64,000 nt of DNA from Globodera rostochiensis (Eukaryota > Nematoda > Chromadorea > Rhabditida > Heteroderidae), in NCBI GenBank assembly GCA_018350325.1, contig JAEVLN010000021.1:1364001-1428000 (forward strand), read 5' to 3'. Of the stretch, positions 33,761 to 45,355 are shown one piece after another (the first letter of the stretch is position 1; every line of letters begins with the position of its first letter). Under the pieces are notes generated by a model, which did not search any database, had not been told where the DNA came from, and saw nothing but the letters and a program-made list of their open reading frames with translations. A program made the position numbers and the translations under genes.

Positions 33761-34109
33761 GTCTATTTTTTAAATTACACTATTTTAAATAATGTTGATT
33801 TTTGCTTTTGTCACTGATTTTTTTGCATGGTACAACCTTGTTCATCAGTTGCGGTAAATGATTTGAAGATCAGAGCGATATATATATATATAATAAACTT
33901 TTTGTAATTTGTATGAAGCGTTGCTTCGTCAAATTAAGCAGCGCGTAAAAGCCATTGACATATTTTTTTAGTAATTAATAGTTTCTACTTTTTATTAACG
34001 TGTTTTATTTATTTTTTGATTTATGAACTTTTAGGTTTTTTTTTCATTAAAAAATACTAAATAAATATTGTTAAAATTGCATAATTTAATTTTTCTATTT
34101 TTTAATCAC

Positions 34110-34280
34110 AATTGATCTCATCGCACCTTCTGTGTAAGCAACAGCCTTCAAACTTTTTTACTCCGGTGCCAAGATGTCAAACAAAGCGGCGGATTAGACT
34201 GCATTTCACCAAAGGCTGATGGCCTTAAGCCCGCAAAGTACGTCACGCTGTCGACGTGCGTTGTTGTGTGAAATCAATAA
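34110..34280. other. GC island with a duplicated 22-mer
   Basis: Both strands are open for 35-40 codons (minus: VTYFAGLRPSAFGEMQSNPP; plus: HLLCKQQPSNFFTPVPRCQT). The end GTCGACGTGCGTTGTTGTGT is repeated exactly at 51960-51979. The sequence following it (34318-34412) is repeated, diverged, at 41935-42040. Coding or structured RNA both remain possible. Confidence 0.35.
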
Positions 34281-34569
34281 AATATTAAAAAATTACGTTT
34301 AAAATGGTCCTTCTTGTTTTTTAAATTTATGTAAATATCTTTTCATATATTTTGTTTTCTTTAAATTTATTTTTCAATATTTTATATTTCAGCCGTGTCA
34401 AATAAAAATTATATTTATGTTTAGATAAAATTATGCTTTAAAAGCTTACATTAAACTTTGTTACAATTTGGTTTTATAATATGTTTTAACGTGATCTCGG
34501 AAAAGAACTTCAATTTAAGCAAGCCCAGCTTATTTCATTAAAAAAAATTTGGTTTATTAATTTTTTTAA

Positions 34570-34700
34570 CAACATCAAATTGCGTTTTATATTTAAATGA
34601 TGGTTCCAAGTGATGCGCGCAAGCAGCGAGTCGTGCTGTGCAAAGCAGTTTGTACCATTTTTTAAAGGCTTGCTTGTTAGGTTTTATAGCATTTACATCC
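34570..34700 (-). CDS. Candidate coding island
   Basis: Minus frame KQAFKKWYKLLCTARLAACA then HHLEPSFKYKTQFDVVKKIN to a stop, about 45 codons. The plus strand also offers a 39-codon ORF with ATG at 34612. Strand uncertain. Confidence 0.25.
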
Positions 34701-35460
34701 TTTTGACATTTATTTTATATTATTTTTTAAAATAAAAACTTACAGTTACAGTATGCGTTTTTTACATTATCGCATCCAAGTTTTTATAATAATTTTTGCT
34801 TTTTTTAATTCTCAGATCTTTTTTAAGAGAGTTATTTTATAAGATAATAATATTTCAATAATAGAATTTATGCATTTTTTACAATAAAAAATAACGCCCC
34901 TTTTTATTTAATTTGTATTTTGTCCAAGCGACTGACTTCTTTCCGTTAAAAAATGTAATCAGATTATCATATTTTTAATAATGGTTTTATTATTAATTGG
35001 CAGTAATTTAGACATGTAAGTCTCAAATTCCTTTCATAAATTATAATCCCGTCTTACAAAATTTGGAAGGATCAACAAAAGCTAAAGAATAAACAAATTA
35101 CATTTTAAATTTACTTTAAAAAATTCAAAAATTTCCATTACACTAAAACCATATTTTAGATTCCCGATTTTATAAAAGCACTAAATAATGCTCCTAATGT
35201 TTTTAAACAAAGTTCGATCACATTCAACAATTTGTCCTCAAAGTTATCATTCTGAAAATAATTAATAAAACATATTATTTATCTGGTTGCCAGATTTTCT
35301 GTTTAAAAATGGAAAAAACGATGAAAAGGCCTTCAAAAGAATTGCAAAACAAATGCGTGATTTAAATAATTCAACTTTGTTCTGAATTGAAAAAGACAAA
35401 TAAATTTCAAAAATTACACAAAATTTAATAAAATATTTATTTTTGTTTAAATGATTGATT
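34700..35460. other. A+T-rich stretch, no supported gene
   Basis: Only a 69-codon Phe/Asn/Lys-rich minus ORF (35262-35471) without splice or motif support. Confidence 0.4.
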
Positions 35461-35464
35461 AAAA

Positions 35465-36055
35465 AGATCAATGCGCAAATAATTTTTTATATTATGATAA
35501 AATAAATTTTATTCTGAATTATTTGGTATAGAATATTTGCGTAAAAATACCTTTCTTGCACGTTATTAAACTGAGAAAATTTGATCATTTGCGTTTTTCA
35601 TTTTAATTTATTTATAAAATATTGTAGTGCAAGCTTTTAGCTTTATTAAACTGTTTTTAAATAATTTATAAAGTTTGGTAAAGCGCATAATTATATTAGT
35701 AATGGCAACGCAGGCACGCAGCAGTCACCATGGCGATGCAAAACATCTCAGTTGTTGTTGCATTCGCGCGATGTGCGGGGTTGTTTTTTGCGTTGTCTAT
35801 TCAAATCGATAGTTTTTACATTTAATGGATTTAAGCTTTCTTTTAGGAGATTTTATTTTAATGGGCATTATATATTAGACAGATTTAAAATTATTTGTAA
35901 AATATTATTTCATTTTAAACGAATAAACAAATTTCAATATTACCTTAGCATGAGTAAATTTTTTAAAAATTTGATTTGCAGCCTGCTCGCGGATTTTTGC
36001 TTTATCTTTAGTAAGATATTTTTAATTGTTAAATGTTATTTATAATTGAGCCAAC
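35465..36055. repeat. Direct repeat pair, second copy
   Basis: Homologous to 15345-15990. It carries the second copy of the KAKIREQAANQIFKKFTHAK frame on the minus strand. The homology ends abruptly at CAACATCACGGC, after which the two copies have unrelated sequence. Confidence 0.75.
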
Positions 36056-36178
36056 ATCACGGCAGACCATGTCGTTCTTCCACTCGGCTAGCGAGTAGAC
36101 AGACACGCGATAAATGTTGTCCGAATTAGTTGATTTCGCGGTGGTCCCGTGCCTTCTCGTGACACGCCTAATTTTTGA
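36040..36178 (-). CDS. Candidate exon next to the duplication breakpoint
   Basis: Minus strand: after an AAAAATTAG acceptor the frame reads RVTRRHGTTAKSTNSDNIYR then VSVYSLAEWKNDMVCRDVGS, about 41 codons. The end of this frame lies in duplicated sequence, the rest in unique sequence, so the copy at 16.0 kb has lost it. Unknown family. Confidence 0.35.
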
Positions 36179-36179
36179 A

Positions 36180-37880
36180 TAATTGTTTGTAAAGATAAAA
36201 ATAGTTGAATTAAATAATAGTTATTTTTTCAAATTATGCCTTGTTGGCCTTTCCATAAAGATATAAGTAGATAAACGGTTTGATGAATGTGTTTTAATAT
36301 ATCTTGTGCCTGTCAATTATCGATAACCATTTTTCGCTATTAAAGGTCGTTTCTACACTCCAAAAAATTGTAAATAATATATAAAGTAATTGGCTAAAAT
36401 AATTTAAGTTCAGATGTTTTAAATTTTATTGATTATTTGTTTTAAATTAAATTTTCATAATTTTTTAGTAAATGCAAACTTATAGGAAATTGTAAGCTTT
36501 TTAATAAATTATTATTAGTTCGTTACTTGTCAATATATTTTGCTTACAAATTAATGTGCATAATATTCAAATTTTCTTTGTGTTATGAATGGGGTTTAAA
36601 GAGTTTATAAAAGTTTATAGCGTAATATGTAGAATTTGAATTTTTTAAAAATAATATAAAAACATTTGTAATTTTTTTTAGCACGTTTTTTTTTGCAATT
36701 ACGAAATTCTTCTCTTTTTTATAATATTGTTTTTATAAATAAAAGCTCCTTTTTATTTTTAAGGTTGGCCGCCTCAAAAGGTTTACAATTATTTTAAACA
36801 AAAATACAATTTTTTCAAAAAAGTAAACTAAAACAATTTTTAGATGGGGTGCGTTGATGACTAAATTACTCTAACCGTCTGACTCTCTTTTTAGCACACT
36901 ATTTCTTGAAGCCTTGGGATTTTTGTTGAAATCTGTTAACGAATTAGGTTATCTATCTATCATTTCTTTATTTATTTAGCCTGTTATACCCTTTGCCTAT
37001 TGCGATTCTCTTCATCTATTGGGGATATTGTTATTACATTTAAAAGCCAGATTCACAGGCTTTATACTTAATATTACCATTTTCTTTATTCCAGAGTTTT
37101 TTATTTCATATCTTTTTTAAAGTTTTACTTAAATTTGTGATAATATTGCCGAAGGTACATTAAATTTAGCGTTATAATGATTCACGTAAAAGGTTTATTA
37201 TTATGATTAAAACATTCCCTAATAATATGCACAAATATGACAGCTTTTTTAAATAATCATCTTCTTCAAATTTGATGCTTTTAATACTATATGTTGATTA
37301 AAAAACGTCATAATTATTGATCTTTATCTCATGAATAAAACTCACGAGCAAATAATTAAAAATGAAGCACAGTCCGATGTATTTAAAAAATGTTTTTATT
37401 TATTAAAAAAATAAATTATTATTATCAAGCATATAAAGATATATACTAATTTTCTGTTTTATAAAGGAATTCATTAACAAATATTTTGTCTATTTGATTT
37501 CAATTTTAAAAAATTGTTTGAATTAAAATTCTGATACTAATTTTATTCTAAAAAAACTGTTCTCATGTTATTCATTTAGGATCCGCTTCTAACATTTTTA
37601 TGCTTTATATGCCGTAGACTTACTTTATTGGATTAAATGTAATTAAAAGATCGGGTTTTTTTATTGATAATTAAGGTGTAACATAAGTTTTGTCACAAAA
37701 ATTTTTTTACCAAAAATTTATTTTTCAATTCAACAAAATATAATTTTTTAAATTTGGTATATCAGCTTTTTCTTATATTCATTTTTATTTCCATTATTAA
37801 GTTGTGGTTTTTTGATATTTTTATAGAATTTTGCTATTTACTCATATGCAATATGCAACAATTTTCAATGAATTCTTTTG
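36180..37880. other. A+T-rich stretch with hydrophobic frames
   Basis: At 36895-37118 a plus frame of about 75 codons, with one TAG, encodes hydrophobic sequence (TLFLEALGFLLKSVNELGYL, then PVIPFAYCDSLHLLGILLLH). A decayed membrane protein is possible. T-rich composition makes Phe/Leu/Ile-rich frames likely by chance. Confidence 0.3.
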
Positions 37881-37887
37881 TCATGAA

Positions 37888-38088
37888 TTAATTTTTAGGT
37901 TTGAACAACGGCTGGAAGAATTCATTCTTAAAATACAAAATGATTTCATTTACATTGAAAACTTTGCTTACATTTTCTAGACCACCCTTGTTTTTTCCAG
38001 TCTCGAACAGGGCTTCTATCGGTAAACGTGGAACACGAGTCCAAAAACGTGTAAAACCCGTGGAAATTTTTTTCAAAAACATGGCCAT
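37888..38088 (-). CDS. Compact small gene with a 45-nt intron
   Basis: Minus strand. ATG at 38086-38088; exon 1 37972-38088, intron 37927-37971 (GTAAGC..TTTTAAG), exon 2 37888-37926. The spliced product is 51 residues: MAMFLKKISTGFTRFWTRVP, RLPIEALFETGKNKGG, ending NEFFQPLFKPKN. The intron is a multiple of three with no stop, so the unspliced frame is also open (66 residues). The N-terminus is basic and amphipathic with no acids for 20 residues, as in mitochondrial presequences; a small mitochondrial protein is an inference only. A GC-richer 5' flank (38100-38270) precedes it, unlike the islands around it. This is the most self-contained gene in the second A+T-rich block. Family not recognised. 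Confidence 0.6.
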   Translation of the reverse strand: MAMFLKKISTGFTRFWTRVPRLPIEALFETGKNKGGLENVSKVFNVNEIILYFKNEFFQPLFKPKN

Positions 38089-38289
38089 TTTTAAGCCGTT
38101 AATTTAATGTGAAATTGAGCGAACAATAATTTCGAGCATATTTATCACCACTTTTCACCATTTTGAGCAATGGCTGACAAAAGAAGATAGGCGACGGCGA
38201 GAAAATCTTCAATTTTGACTCATTTTGCCACAGATGACATGCCCCGCTCGTTCACGGACGAACACACTGGACTTTTTTGAAAAAAAAAT

Positions 38290-39005
38290 TTTAATTTATT
38301 ATTATTATTTTTAATATTGTCTATGGATTTTAAAGTTTTATTTAATGCATTCAGATTTTTAATTTCTTCTAATAAATTTTTTTACACAATTTTTTGTCAG
38401 TAACAAAAATTTTCGCTGTTTTATTTAAATTTAAAAATTTTTTATTAATCTTAAATTACTTTAACTCTTCCTCTCATCTAGTAATTATTGCTTTCGTCAT
38501 TTAATTGTTAATTCTTTCTAAATCATGCAAAAATATTTGGTTACTTTTTTATTTATTTTTTAATAAATAAGATTACTTATTTGTTTTGAAATAAAAAATA
38601 TGGTTATTATTCTATAATTTTTTATAGTTGAATCGTATTAATATATTAAAGATCTTTTTCGTTAAATGTAAATTTGTTTAGCTTTAAGCAGATTAAGCTT
38701 TAATTTTTTGATGTTTATTTCTCAAACTTGTTTTTAATGTTCATAAAGATTGTATATAAAATTGTTATAACATTTAATTAATTTTAAGTATATATATTAA
38801 CAAATCGCATATATTAAAAAATTATATTTGCTTCTATCCGCCTTGATTTTTATTTAAAAAATTTTTTTTTCCAAATTTAAATCTGCCATAGAATGATGAA
38901 AATGAATGAATTTTGCTAATTTTCTCAATATATTTTATTTAATTCATTAGTATTTTGATAGCTTAACTTTTCGTGTTTAGCTTATTAAATAGCGCTATTA
39001 ATCAA
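38290..39005. other. A+T-rich stretch, nothing seen
   Basis: T/A tracts with stops in all frames. No island, repeat or motif was noticed. Confidence 0.5.
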
Positions 39006-39009
39006 ACCA

Positions 39010-39180
39010 TTATTTTTTTAATTGTAGATGATCAACCATTTGGCCAAGCGACGAATTTGCAGCCGACCTAAAGCCATGAGTGTGGTACACTGAATTTTTA
39101 AATTCTTGTCTTTGGACTTTGATGTTTTGTCGGATACTTAACCCAACCGTAGAATGGGTTTTTATCAGCTCAGTATTTCA
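39010..39180 (-). CDS. Candidate terminal exon, unknown protein
   Basis: A minus frame of about 56 codons reads ..KTHSTVGLSIRQNIKVQRQE, FKNSVYHTHGFRSAANSS, LGQMVDHLQLKK and TAA at 39010-39012. Composition is protein-like (charged, few Phe runs). An internal TTCAG before VYHTHGF could be an acceptor instead, giving a shorter exon. At 39290-39330 a minus-strand ATG island (MSESHDPKE, donor GTTAAG) could be a first exon upstream of it. Unknown family. Confidence 0.38.
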
Positions 39181-39909
39181 ATAACTTAGAGATAAAAGCA
39201 TTAGTTTTATATAAATAAAAAAAAAATTTTTTAAATGAAAAAAAAGAGTCCCTGATTCGGCATTAAAATGTATTTGTCTTTTATATCTAATCACTTAACT
39301 TCTTTGGGGTCGTGGGACTCGCTCATTTTTATGTTTTTAACTCAGAAAGAAAATAATATTAAAGCATTTTTATTAGAAATTTAAATTAATATATTTTTGA
39401 TACTGTATTTTAAGTCAACGTTTTATCATCTTTATATCATTTAAATCAAGACAAAATGGCTTTCTGATTATATAATGTTGTTAGTATAAACTTTAAAATG
39501 CCTATGAACATCTTTAATAAAAAAACAATGTATATTATAAAGTTTATTTAAAATATTTAAGAAAGGTATTTTTAATTTTGTAACTACAAATTACTGAATT
39601 TTGCACCTTTTTAGATTAGATAGCAACATATTTTCATATTTATTTAATTGTATTCTATTTTACGCGTATTGCCTCCACCAACTTCGAACCAGCAAAAAAC
39701 GACCACCTTGCGTCTTTTATTTGTTTAATTTTTACCGAGTAATTCTGTTTTTCATTGTACGAAAATCCTAGCATTGCTTAGTGTATTTTGAAAGTTATTA
39801 CTTTACTTTTTAAATATTATTTCAATCGAATAAAATAATTTTATTTATATTTACTCACTTAAAAAATGTAAGGAATTTATTATCTTTATTGCACAACAAT
39901 GCCATAAGT

Positions 39910-40071
39910 TCACAGATCGTTTTGCAGATCGTTGGTGCGGACTAATAAATTAATACGGCATTTCGCAAACCACATATCAAAAAACTTCAAATTGATAAAT
40001 TGGGAGTTTGAAGGGTAATATCTGATTGCGACGTTCCAAATTACGTGGTGTTTCGCATTATGAACCTTTAA
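39910..40071 (-). CDS. Candidate exon, unknown protein
   Basis: Minus strand, 53 codons then TGA: KVHNAKHHVIWNVAIRYYPS, NSQFINLKFFDMWFAKCR, INLLVRTNDLQNDL. A second minus frame overlaps the lower end (SPHQRSAKRSVNLWHCC). About 150 bp upstream on the same strand, 40214-40262, an exon-like island has acceptor TCTAATACAG, residues KDNTMADCFTLNS and donor AGT|GTATAAC. Together they suggest a minus-strand gene; phases are not proven. Confidence 0.35.
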   Translation of the reverse strand, partial: LKVHNAKHHVIWNVAIRYYPSNSQFINLKFFDMWFAKCRINLLVRTNDLQNDL

Positions 40072-40269
40072 TTAATTAGCATTTACTTTGCTGGTTTTTC
40101 TAATTTAAATTCTAAATGTTTTGAATCTCTCATTGTTTTTTAGGTGACTCAGCACGATTATTATTTTTTAAAAGTTCTATCTATATTAATGTGCAAAACT
40201 CTTCTTGTTATACACTGTTCAAAGTAAAGCAATCTGCCATCGTGTTGTCTTTTGCTGTATTAGATAAAT

Positions 40270-42290
40270 AAGTGTTTTTGTCTCAATCTTAATAAATTAA
40301 AAAATGAATAGTATGTTATTCTTGCACATTGAATGACATTTAAAATTGTTTACGCGTTTTTAAAATTTAATTAATTTTAAATAAATTAACGATTTACTTT
40401 TTTTAAAACTTTTTTTGTTTATTGGATAAAGGAAGGGAATGATTTTTTAAAGTTTTTAATTATTTTACAAAATATTATAAAATTTAAATTATTCATCACC
40501 GTTTGTTTTGATTATGCGTCGTAAGATGATTTAAAAAAACCGCAAATATTTTATTATGAACACACTCGCCTCAAAAAGATTTACATTCTTATTTATGGGC
40601 TTTGGTTGACATTCTAGTCATAGTTGGTATCGTAATTAATTATTATTAGGTTTTGTCTAATTTGCTAATTATTATGATCTTAATATAATACATGTATGAT
40701 TATTATTACAAATCAAATTATGGCAAGATTAATATTGTCGACCCTTATTGTTTTTATTTTAATCCTTAAATTTATAATTCAAAATTTGATTTTTTATATC
40801 TATTGATCTTTTCTGTCCAAATACATATTGCCGGTTATTTATGGGTGAAAATAATATCCCCATTGTTTAGGGCAAACGTGCATGTTATAATTATAAATGT
40901 TCGTATTCATTTTGCATTGTTAATTTAAACAATTTTAAATAATTATAAGTAATAACCGCTGAAGCATTATAAAAAAAGTTTTGTGAAAATAATTTTAGTT
41001 ATTATAATGAAATTACAACAGCTAATATTCAACTTTAAAATATTTGTTTTACCAAAAATTGTGAAGTATAACTATAAATATTTATTTAAAAGATTTAGGT
41101 GAAGACCAATGGAATTCTTTTGAATAAAATAAAAAGATTCTACATCTATTGTATATAATTTTATCTAATTAACTTTTTGTTTTGGTATTAGTCTTAAAAT
41201 CATATATTATATTTTAGAATGTTTGAGTGAAAAAATGAGATAAGGTGGGGTAGAGATATTGGGCAAATGGCTACGCTGCCTATTAAGATCACTAATTTTT
41301 TGAAAAAGTTTCATAAAAAATAAAATAAAATTCGAATTAGTTCTTCATAGAATTTCTTGCTTTTATGCGCCTTATTGCAATTTTTTTGCCTAAAAGTAGC
41401 AGCCCTACTGATTGTTAATTAATTACGCCAATCATCAATATAATCCTGATCAGGAAGATCTTAGTGTGTTAAACTTAAAATAGTTTTTTAAAATTAAGTC
41501 ATTCACTTATATCTTTTTTTACAAATATACTTCTTTAGTATAAATTGTCTTGATTTAATAATACTAGTCCCATTTTTTTTGAGTAATTTTTTTTTGTAAT
41601 TTTATCTTGGTTGATAGTCCTTTATATGGGTTGATAATGATGCTATAGTTTATAATAAAAAATTTTAGTTTGAATTATAAAAGCTACCTGACGGTCTACT
41701 GACTGAAATTGAATGACTTTATCTTGTCCTTTCATAGAAGTTTGTTTGAATATTTAGGAATATTGTTAAATATTTGAAATTAAAGTAAATATTTTTTACG
41801 CATTTGTTTAAATTATTTTAATGATTTTTCAACTTTTAAGTCAATAATGGTTAATTGGTTTAATAACTATTAGTGTTTTTTAAACAAGGATAATTTATTA
41901 TAAAAATTTATTTTAAAAAATCTATGTTAGGTAATTCTGGTTGTTAAAATTTATGTTAATATATTTTTCATATATTTTGTTTGTTTTTAAATTTATTTTT
42001 CAATATTTTTATATTACCCATGTCAAATAAAGAATTAAATGTTAATTAATTCAAAGAGTCACGTTATCGGACGTCTTTGATACTCCTGCACACACGCCGC
42101 GGGAAACAATTGATTTATTTTTATTTTACATAAATTTTGTGCTTAAAAAATCTATTATAAATTGAGTCGGAGGGTTATGTTTGTTTGTAGGTTGTAGAAG
42201 AAATAAATACTATATTTTTCTTAATTATTATGATATAATTTAGGTAAAACATTTGGTATTAAAAGGTAATTTATTTATCAAATTTTGTTT
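40270..42290. other. A+T-rich stretch with a duplicated segment
   Basis: About 40690-40930 aligns with 58490-58685. In both, the minus strand holds a short shared frame around D(I/M)IFT(H/P)K, stopped in this copy. An hAT-like right end CAGCCCTAC lies at 41399. About 41935-42040 repeats 34318-34412. No complete gene is seen. Confidence 0.4.
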
Positions 42291-42384
42291 TAGTGGATTA
42301 TCTATTTAGAACAAATACTACTTTATAAAATTATGCTTGGTAAGAAGAATCCGCCTTGTTATATCACTCAATTACAATATTTGC

Positions 42385-42690
42385 TTAATAAATTATGTAA
42401 TAAGAACCATGCGGGGTTGTAGCTGCATTCTGTAATCTCGCGCGCCTCTGCAAAAATTTTTTTATTTTTTGCAAACATTTTTTTTTAATAAGAACCCGAA
42501 ACTACATTTTAAAATTTGGATTTTGCATTTATTTTAGTATATTAATGGCTGCATCAATGCGTGAGCTATTTTGTTTAACTTTTACCATTAGTATAGTCTC
42601 GATTCTGCTTTCATTTTTTTTCAAGGACGCCAGCAAATACATCCCATCTATATTCTGCGTCCCACAATCGTGAAAAAATAACTTTGCCAA
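42385..42690 (-). CDS. Two-exon gene end with matching phases
   Basis: Minus strand: acceptor TATTTATTACAG, exon 42586-42690 (35 codons: LAKLFFHDCGTQNIDGMYLL, ASLKKNESRIETILM), donor ATG|GTAAAAG; intron 138 nt; acceptor AATTTTTGCAG, exon 42385-42447 (RRARLQNAATTPHGSYYIIY, stop). Both junctions are phase 0. The amino-acid mix (Lys, Glu, Asp, Asn on the A-rich strand) is what exons in this region show. The plus strand over the same bases has an 80-codon hydrophobic frame (42428-42673), a competing reading. No start codon or upstream exon is assigned. Family unknown. Confidence 0.45.
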
Positions 42691-43177
42691 CTGTAATAAA
42701 TATTAAATAGAATGCTTTTGTCATAAAAATTATAAATAGCGCTCAAATTATATAAACAATATTTTGACTGTAATCTCTCTCATTCGGTTATTTTAATTTA
42801 AAACATATAATTTAATATTCTTTCAAATTGTTATTATACTTTTTAGTATAATTTATTATTTTGAGCTTACGTTTATATTATTTAAAATTTGCAAGCGAAT
42901 ATCCATTTATAAAAAAGTTAGGTATTTACTCGAGGCAGGTAAATTCCTTTTTTGGTCGCGTCATTGTCGAGTTTGTATTTATATTTAGTTGTGAAAGTTT
43001 TTTTCTGATTTACATTAATTAATATAAAGTATTTATTTTGATAATTCTTCACCATTGTATAGTTAGCGTAGAAGTTCAATTTTATTTGTTTGTTTTACAA
43101 CAATCCAATAATTACATCAATCATTTCCTTAAGCTAATTTTTATTTAAAAAAAAGATTTTATTCTTTATTTTTTTAG

Positions 43178-43495
43178 ACGAAACCCGGGCCATCTTCGCC
43201 TCTAAAACGGCCCGCAACGATGGGGTAGATCCATCGGGTCGTGTGTGCATGGCTACTATATGGAGCTATCGAGTTTTCGTAAAGTAAGTAATAAATAATA
43301 TATTTTGTTAATTTAAATATTTTATATTATGAGTTTTTTTTAAATTTACCGTATTTGATTGATATTTTCTATGCATGCCATTATAGATTTAGATTCTTTA
43401 GCAGACCTGGCTCGGTGATTTGCCTTTTTCGTACTCCAATTTCGGAATTGCTCACCAACCCTTTAAGCACATTAATTTATAATTCGTTTAAAAAG
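43178..43495 (+). CDS. Two internal exons with perfect splice phases
   Basis: Exon 43178-43283: acceptor TTTTTTAG, donor AAA|GTAAGTAAT. Exon 43402-43495: acceptor GATTCTTTAG, donor AAAAAG|GTAAAT. Joined in phase they give 66 residues: ETRAIFASKTARNDGVDPSG, RVCMATIWSYRVFVN, RPGSVICLFRTPISELLTNP, LSTLIYNSFKK. Four good splice signals and an uninterrupted joined frame make this the best-supported exon pair in the A+T-rich DNA. The minus strand of the first exon is also open, which weakens it slightly. The next exon should start in phase 0; none is firmly found. Family unknown. Confidence 0.55.
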
Positions 43496-43898
43496 GTAAA
43501 TACAACATTATTTAAAATTTTGTAAACAAATAATTGATTCTAGGTTTAATTTAACTTTATAATTTCTTTTTTTGGAATTTTTTTATGAAGTTACAGTTAT
43601 TAAAAAAGCTCAATATATTTATTTAATATATTTTTTTGAGGAGATTATTCTTTCACTATTTCTTAGGAGATTTATTTTTAATTTGAATAAAACACTTACA
43701 ATTAGATTACTTTTGGCCTTTATACCTTGAAGAGAAGTAACATTTTTTTACAATTTTAAATCTCAGAGTTATTAAAATTTAATTAATTAATCAATTGTCT
43801 AATATTCTATACCTTCAAAGATATTTGATTTATTTTAAAAATATTATTTTACCAAATGGTTGGGAGTATTTTTAACGAGTAATTTTTTTTAAAGAAAT

Positions 43899-44084
43899 AT
43901 GAGACTGTTGCATTGGGTTAAAATTTCGATCCAAGTTGAAAATAATCTTGTTTTTACTTATAAAGTTAAGATCTATACCAATAAATATAATATAATTAAG
44001 AAGTTTTTGATATGTTTATACGTTTCTAATTATTTTATTTTAAGAATATTAAAAAAATATATGTTCTATCAAATAAGCACTTGA
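43899..44084 (+). other. ORF of 61 codons, unlikely gene
   Basis: ATG-initiated and Lys/Ile/Tyr-rich, starting MRLLHWVKISIQVENN. No splice or motif support. It lies between the 43.4-kb exon and the 44.1-kb island. Confidence 0.2.
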
Positions 44085-44185
44085 CTTATTAGCTAGCCTA
44101 AACATAGTACTTTTTCGCTTCACCGTCGCCGTCAAATAATTTGTAAAAGCCTGGCAGGTCGGTCGCCCGTTTGCGTCACCATAGG
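44085..44185 (-). CDS. Candidate terminal exon with DGDGEAKK motif
   Basis: The minus strand reads RATDLPGFYKLFDGDGEAKK then YYV and a stop. FYKLFDGDGE recalls one EF-hand calcium loop start, but too little is present to call it. The GACGGCGACGGYGAAGCGAA core with its AAAAAGTA continuation recurs at 44886-44910 (IDGDGEAKK then stop), where nothing else matches. The plus strand is also open in both places (TFSL.RRRQ). Confidence 0.3.
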
Positions 44186-44999
44186 GTTGCATATACTCCT
44201 AATAATTTATAATTAGCGAACTGTAAGTTAAGATATATTTTTATTTTCTTAATATTTTTTTTGGAATATTTCATTATCAAAGGTTATAAATACGTCGGGG
44301 CTTGTATGCAAATTTTATTTTAATATATTTGAATTTTTTTAAAATAATTTATAAATACTTTTTTAGGACACGTCATTAGCAACTTGATTTGTTGTTAGTC
44401 TCAATCGCAATAAGAATTTTGATGCTTTATTTGTGTTTAATTAAAATATTTTTGCGAATTTATTGTACTATTATTATGTAATAAACATTTTATTATTATT
44501 TTTATTTAATTTTATTGATTCAAAATTATTTAAAATTTTATAATTTTTTATGAATTGTTTTCTTTTATTTTGTATTCCTTCTTTTCAGAATAATCATGCA
44601 ATTAAGAACAAATTTTAATTCTTTTGCCCATTAATTATTATTATTTAAAATTCAATATGCTAAATTTGAGGTTTAGTGAATAATAGAAGTATGATTTATG
44701 ACCAGAACCTACATCAGGCTTTCGTTATAAACTTGTAGAAGGATTATTGGGTGTATTTTTTATTTTCCGGAAACAACTTTTTTGTGTTTCACTGTATATT
44801 ATTGGCCCACTGCGATTAGTTCTTATTTATCCAATAATTTCACGTTTTTTATTTTAAATATAACCTTATTAGTTTTGTAAAGGCATTACTTTTTCGCTTC
44901 GCCGTCGCCGTCAATTTAGAAATAGTTTGTATTATTTATGGTTACATTTTTTTAGGTCTCCGTTAAAACTTGCTTCTAAATGTTCATTAATTTTATATT

Positions 45000-45110
45000 T
45001 TAGCTTTTTTAATTAAAAAAGCTAATCTTTCCCAGTAGTAACCGCACATTGATTTGCCACATCATTTGGACAATGTAGGACGTGGACATTTTTATACAAT
45101 TTCTTTGAAT
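45000..45110 (-). CDS. Candidate coding island
   Basis: Minus frame KLYKNVHVLHCPNDVANQCA then VTTGKD and a stop, about 33 codons. An overlapping minus frame starts with ATG (MSTSYIVQMMWQINVRLLLG). Which one is real is unclear. Confidence 0.25.
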
Positions 45111-45355
45111 TATTTAGTATTTTAGTTTATTTAGTTTTATGTTAAAATTTATGAGAATTTTAGATTTTGTTTTGAGTTTATACATATATATTTTTAGTTA
45201 ATCAGTGTAAATATTTGCTTTTATTTGGATTATTTTTTGATATATCGTTATTAGTGAAAAATATTACCAAAGGTGGAATGGAATCGAAATTTTTATTTAT
45301 TGAAGCATTTTAAAATATTTAATATAAAAATAATTTATTGTTTTATACGGTTGGA

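Noticed and set aside
33900..33960. Palindrome GAAGCGTTGCTTC as a regulatory operator
   Set aside because: A single short palindrome with no repeats elsewhere; chance in this much sequence.
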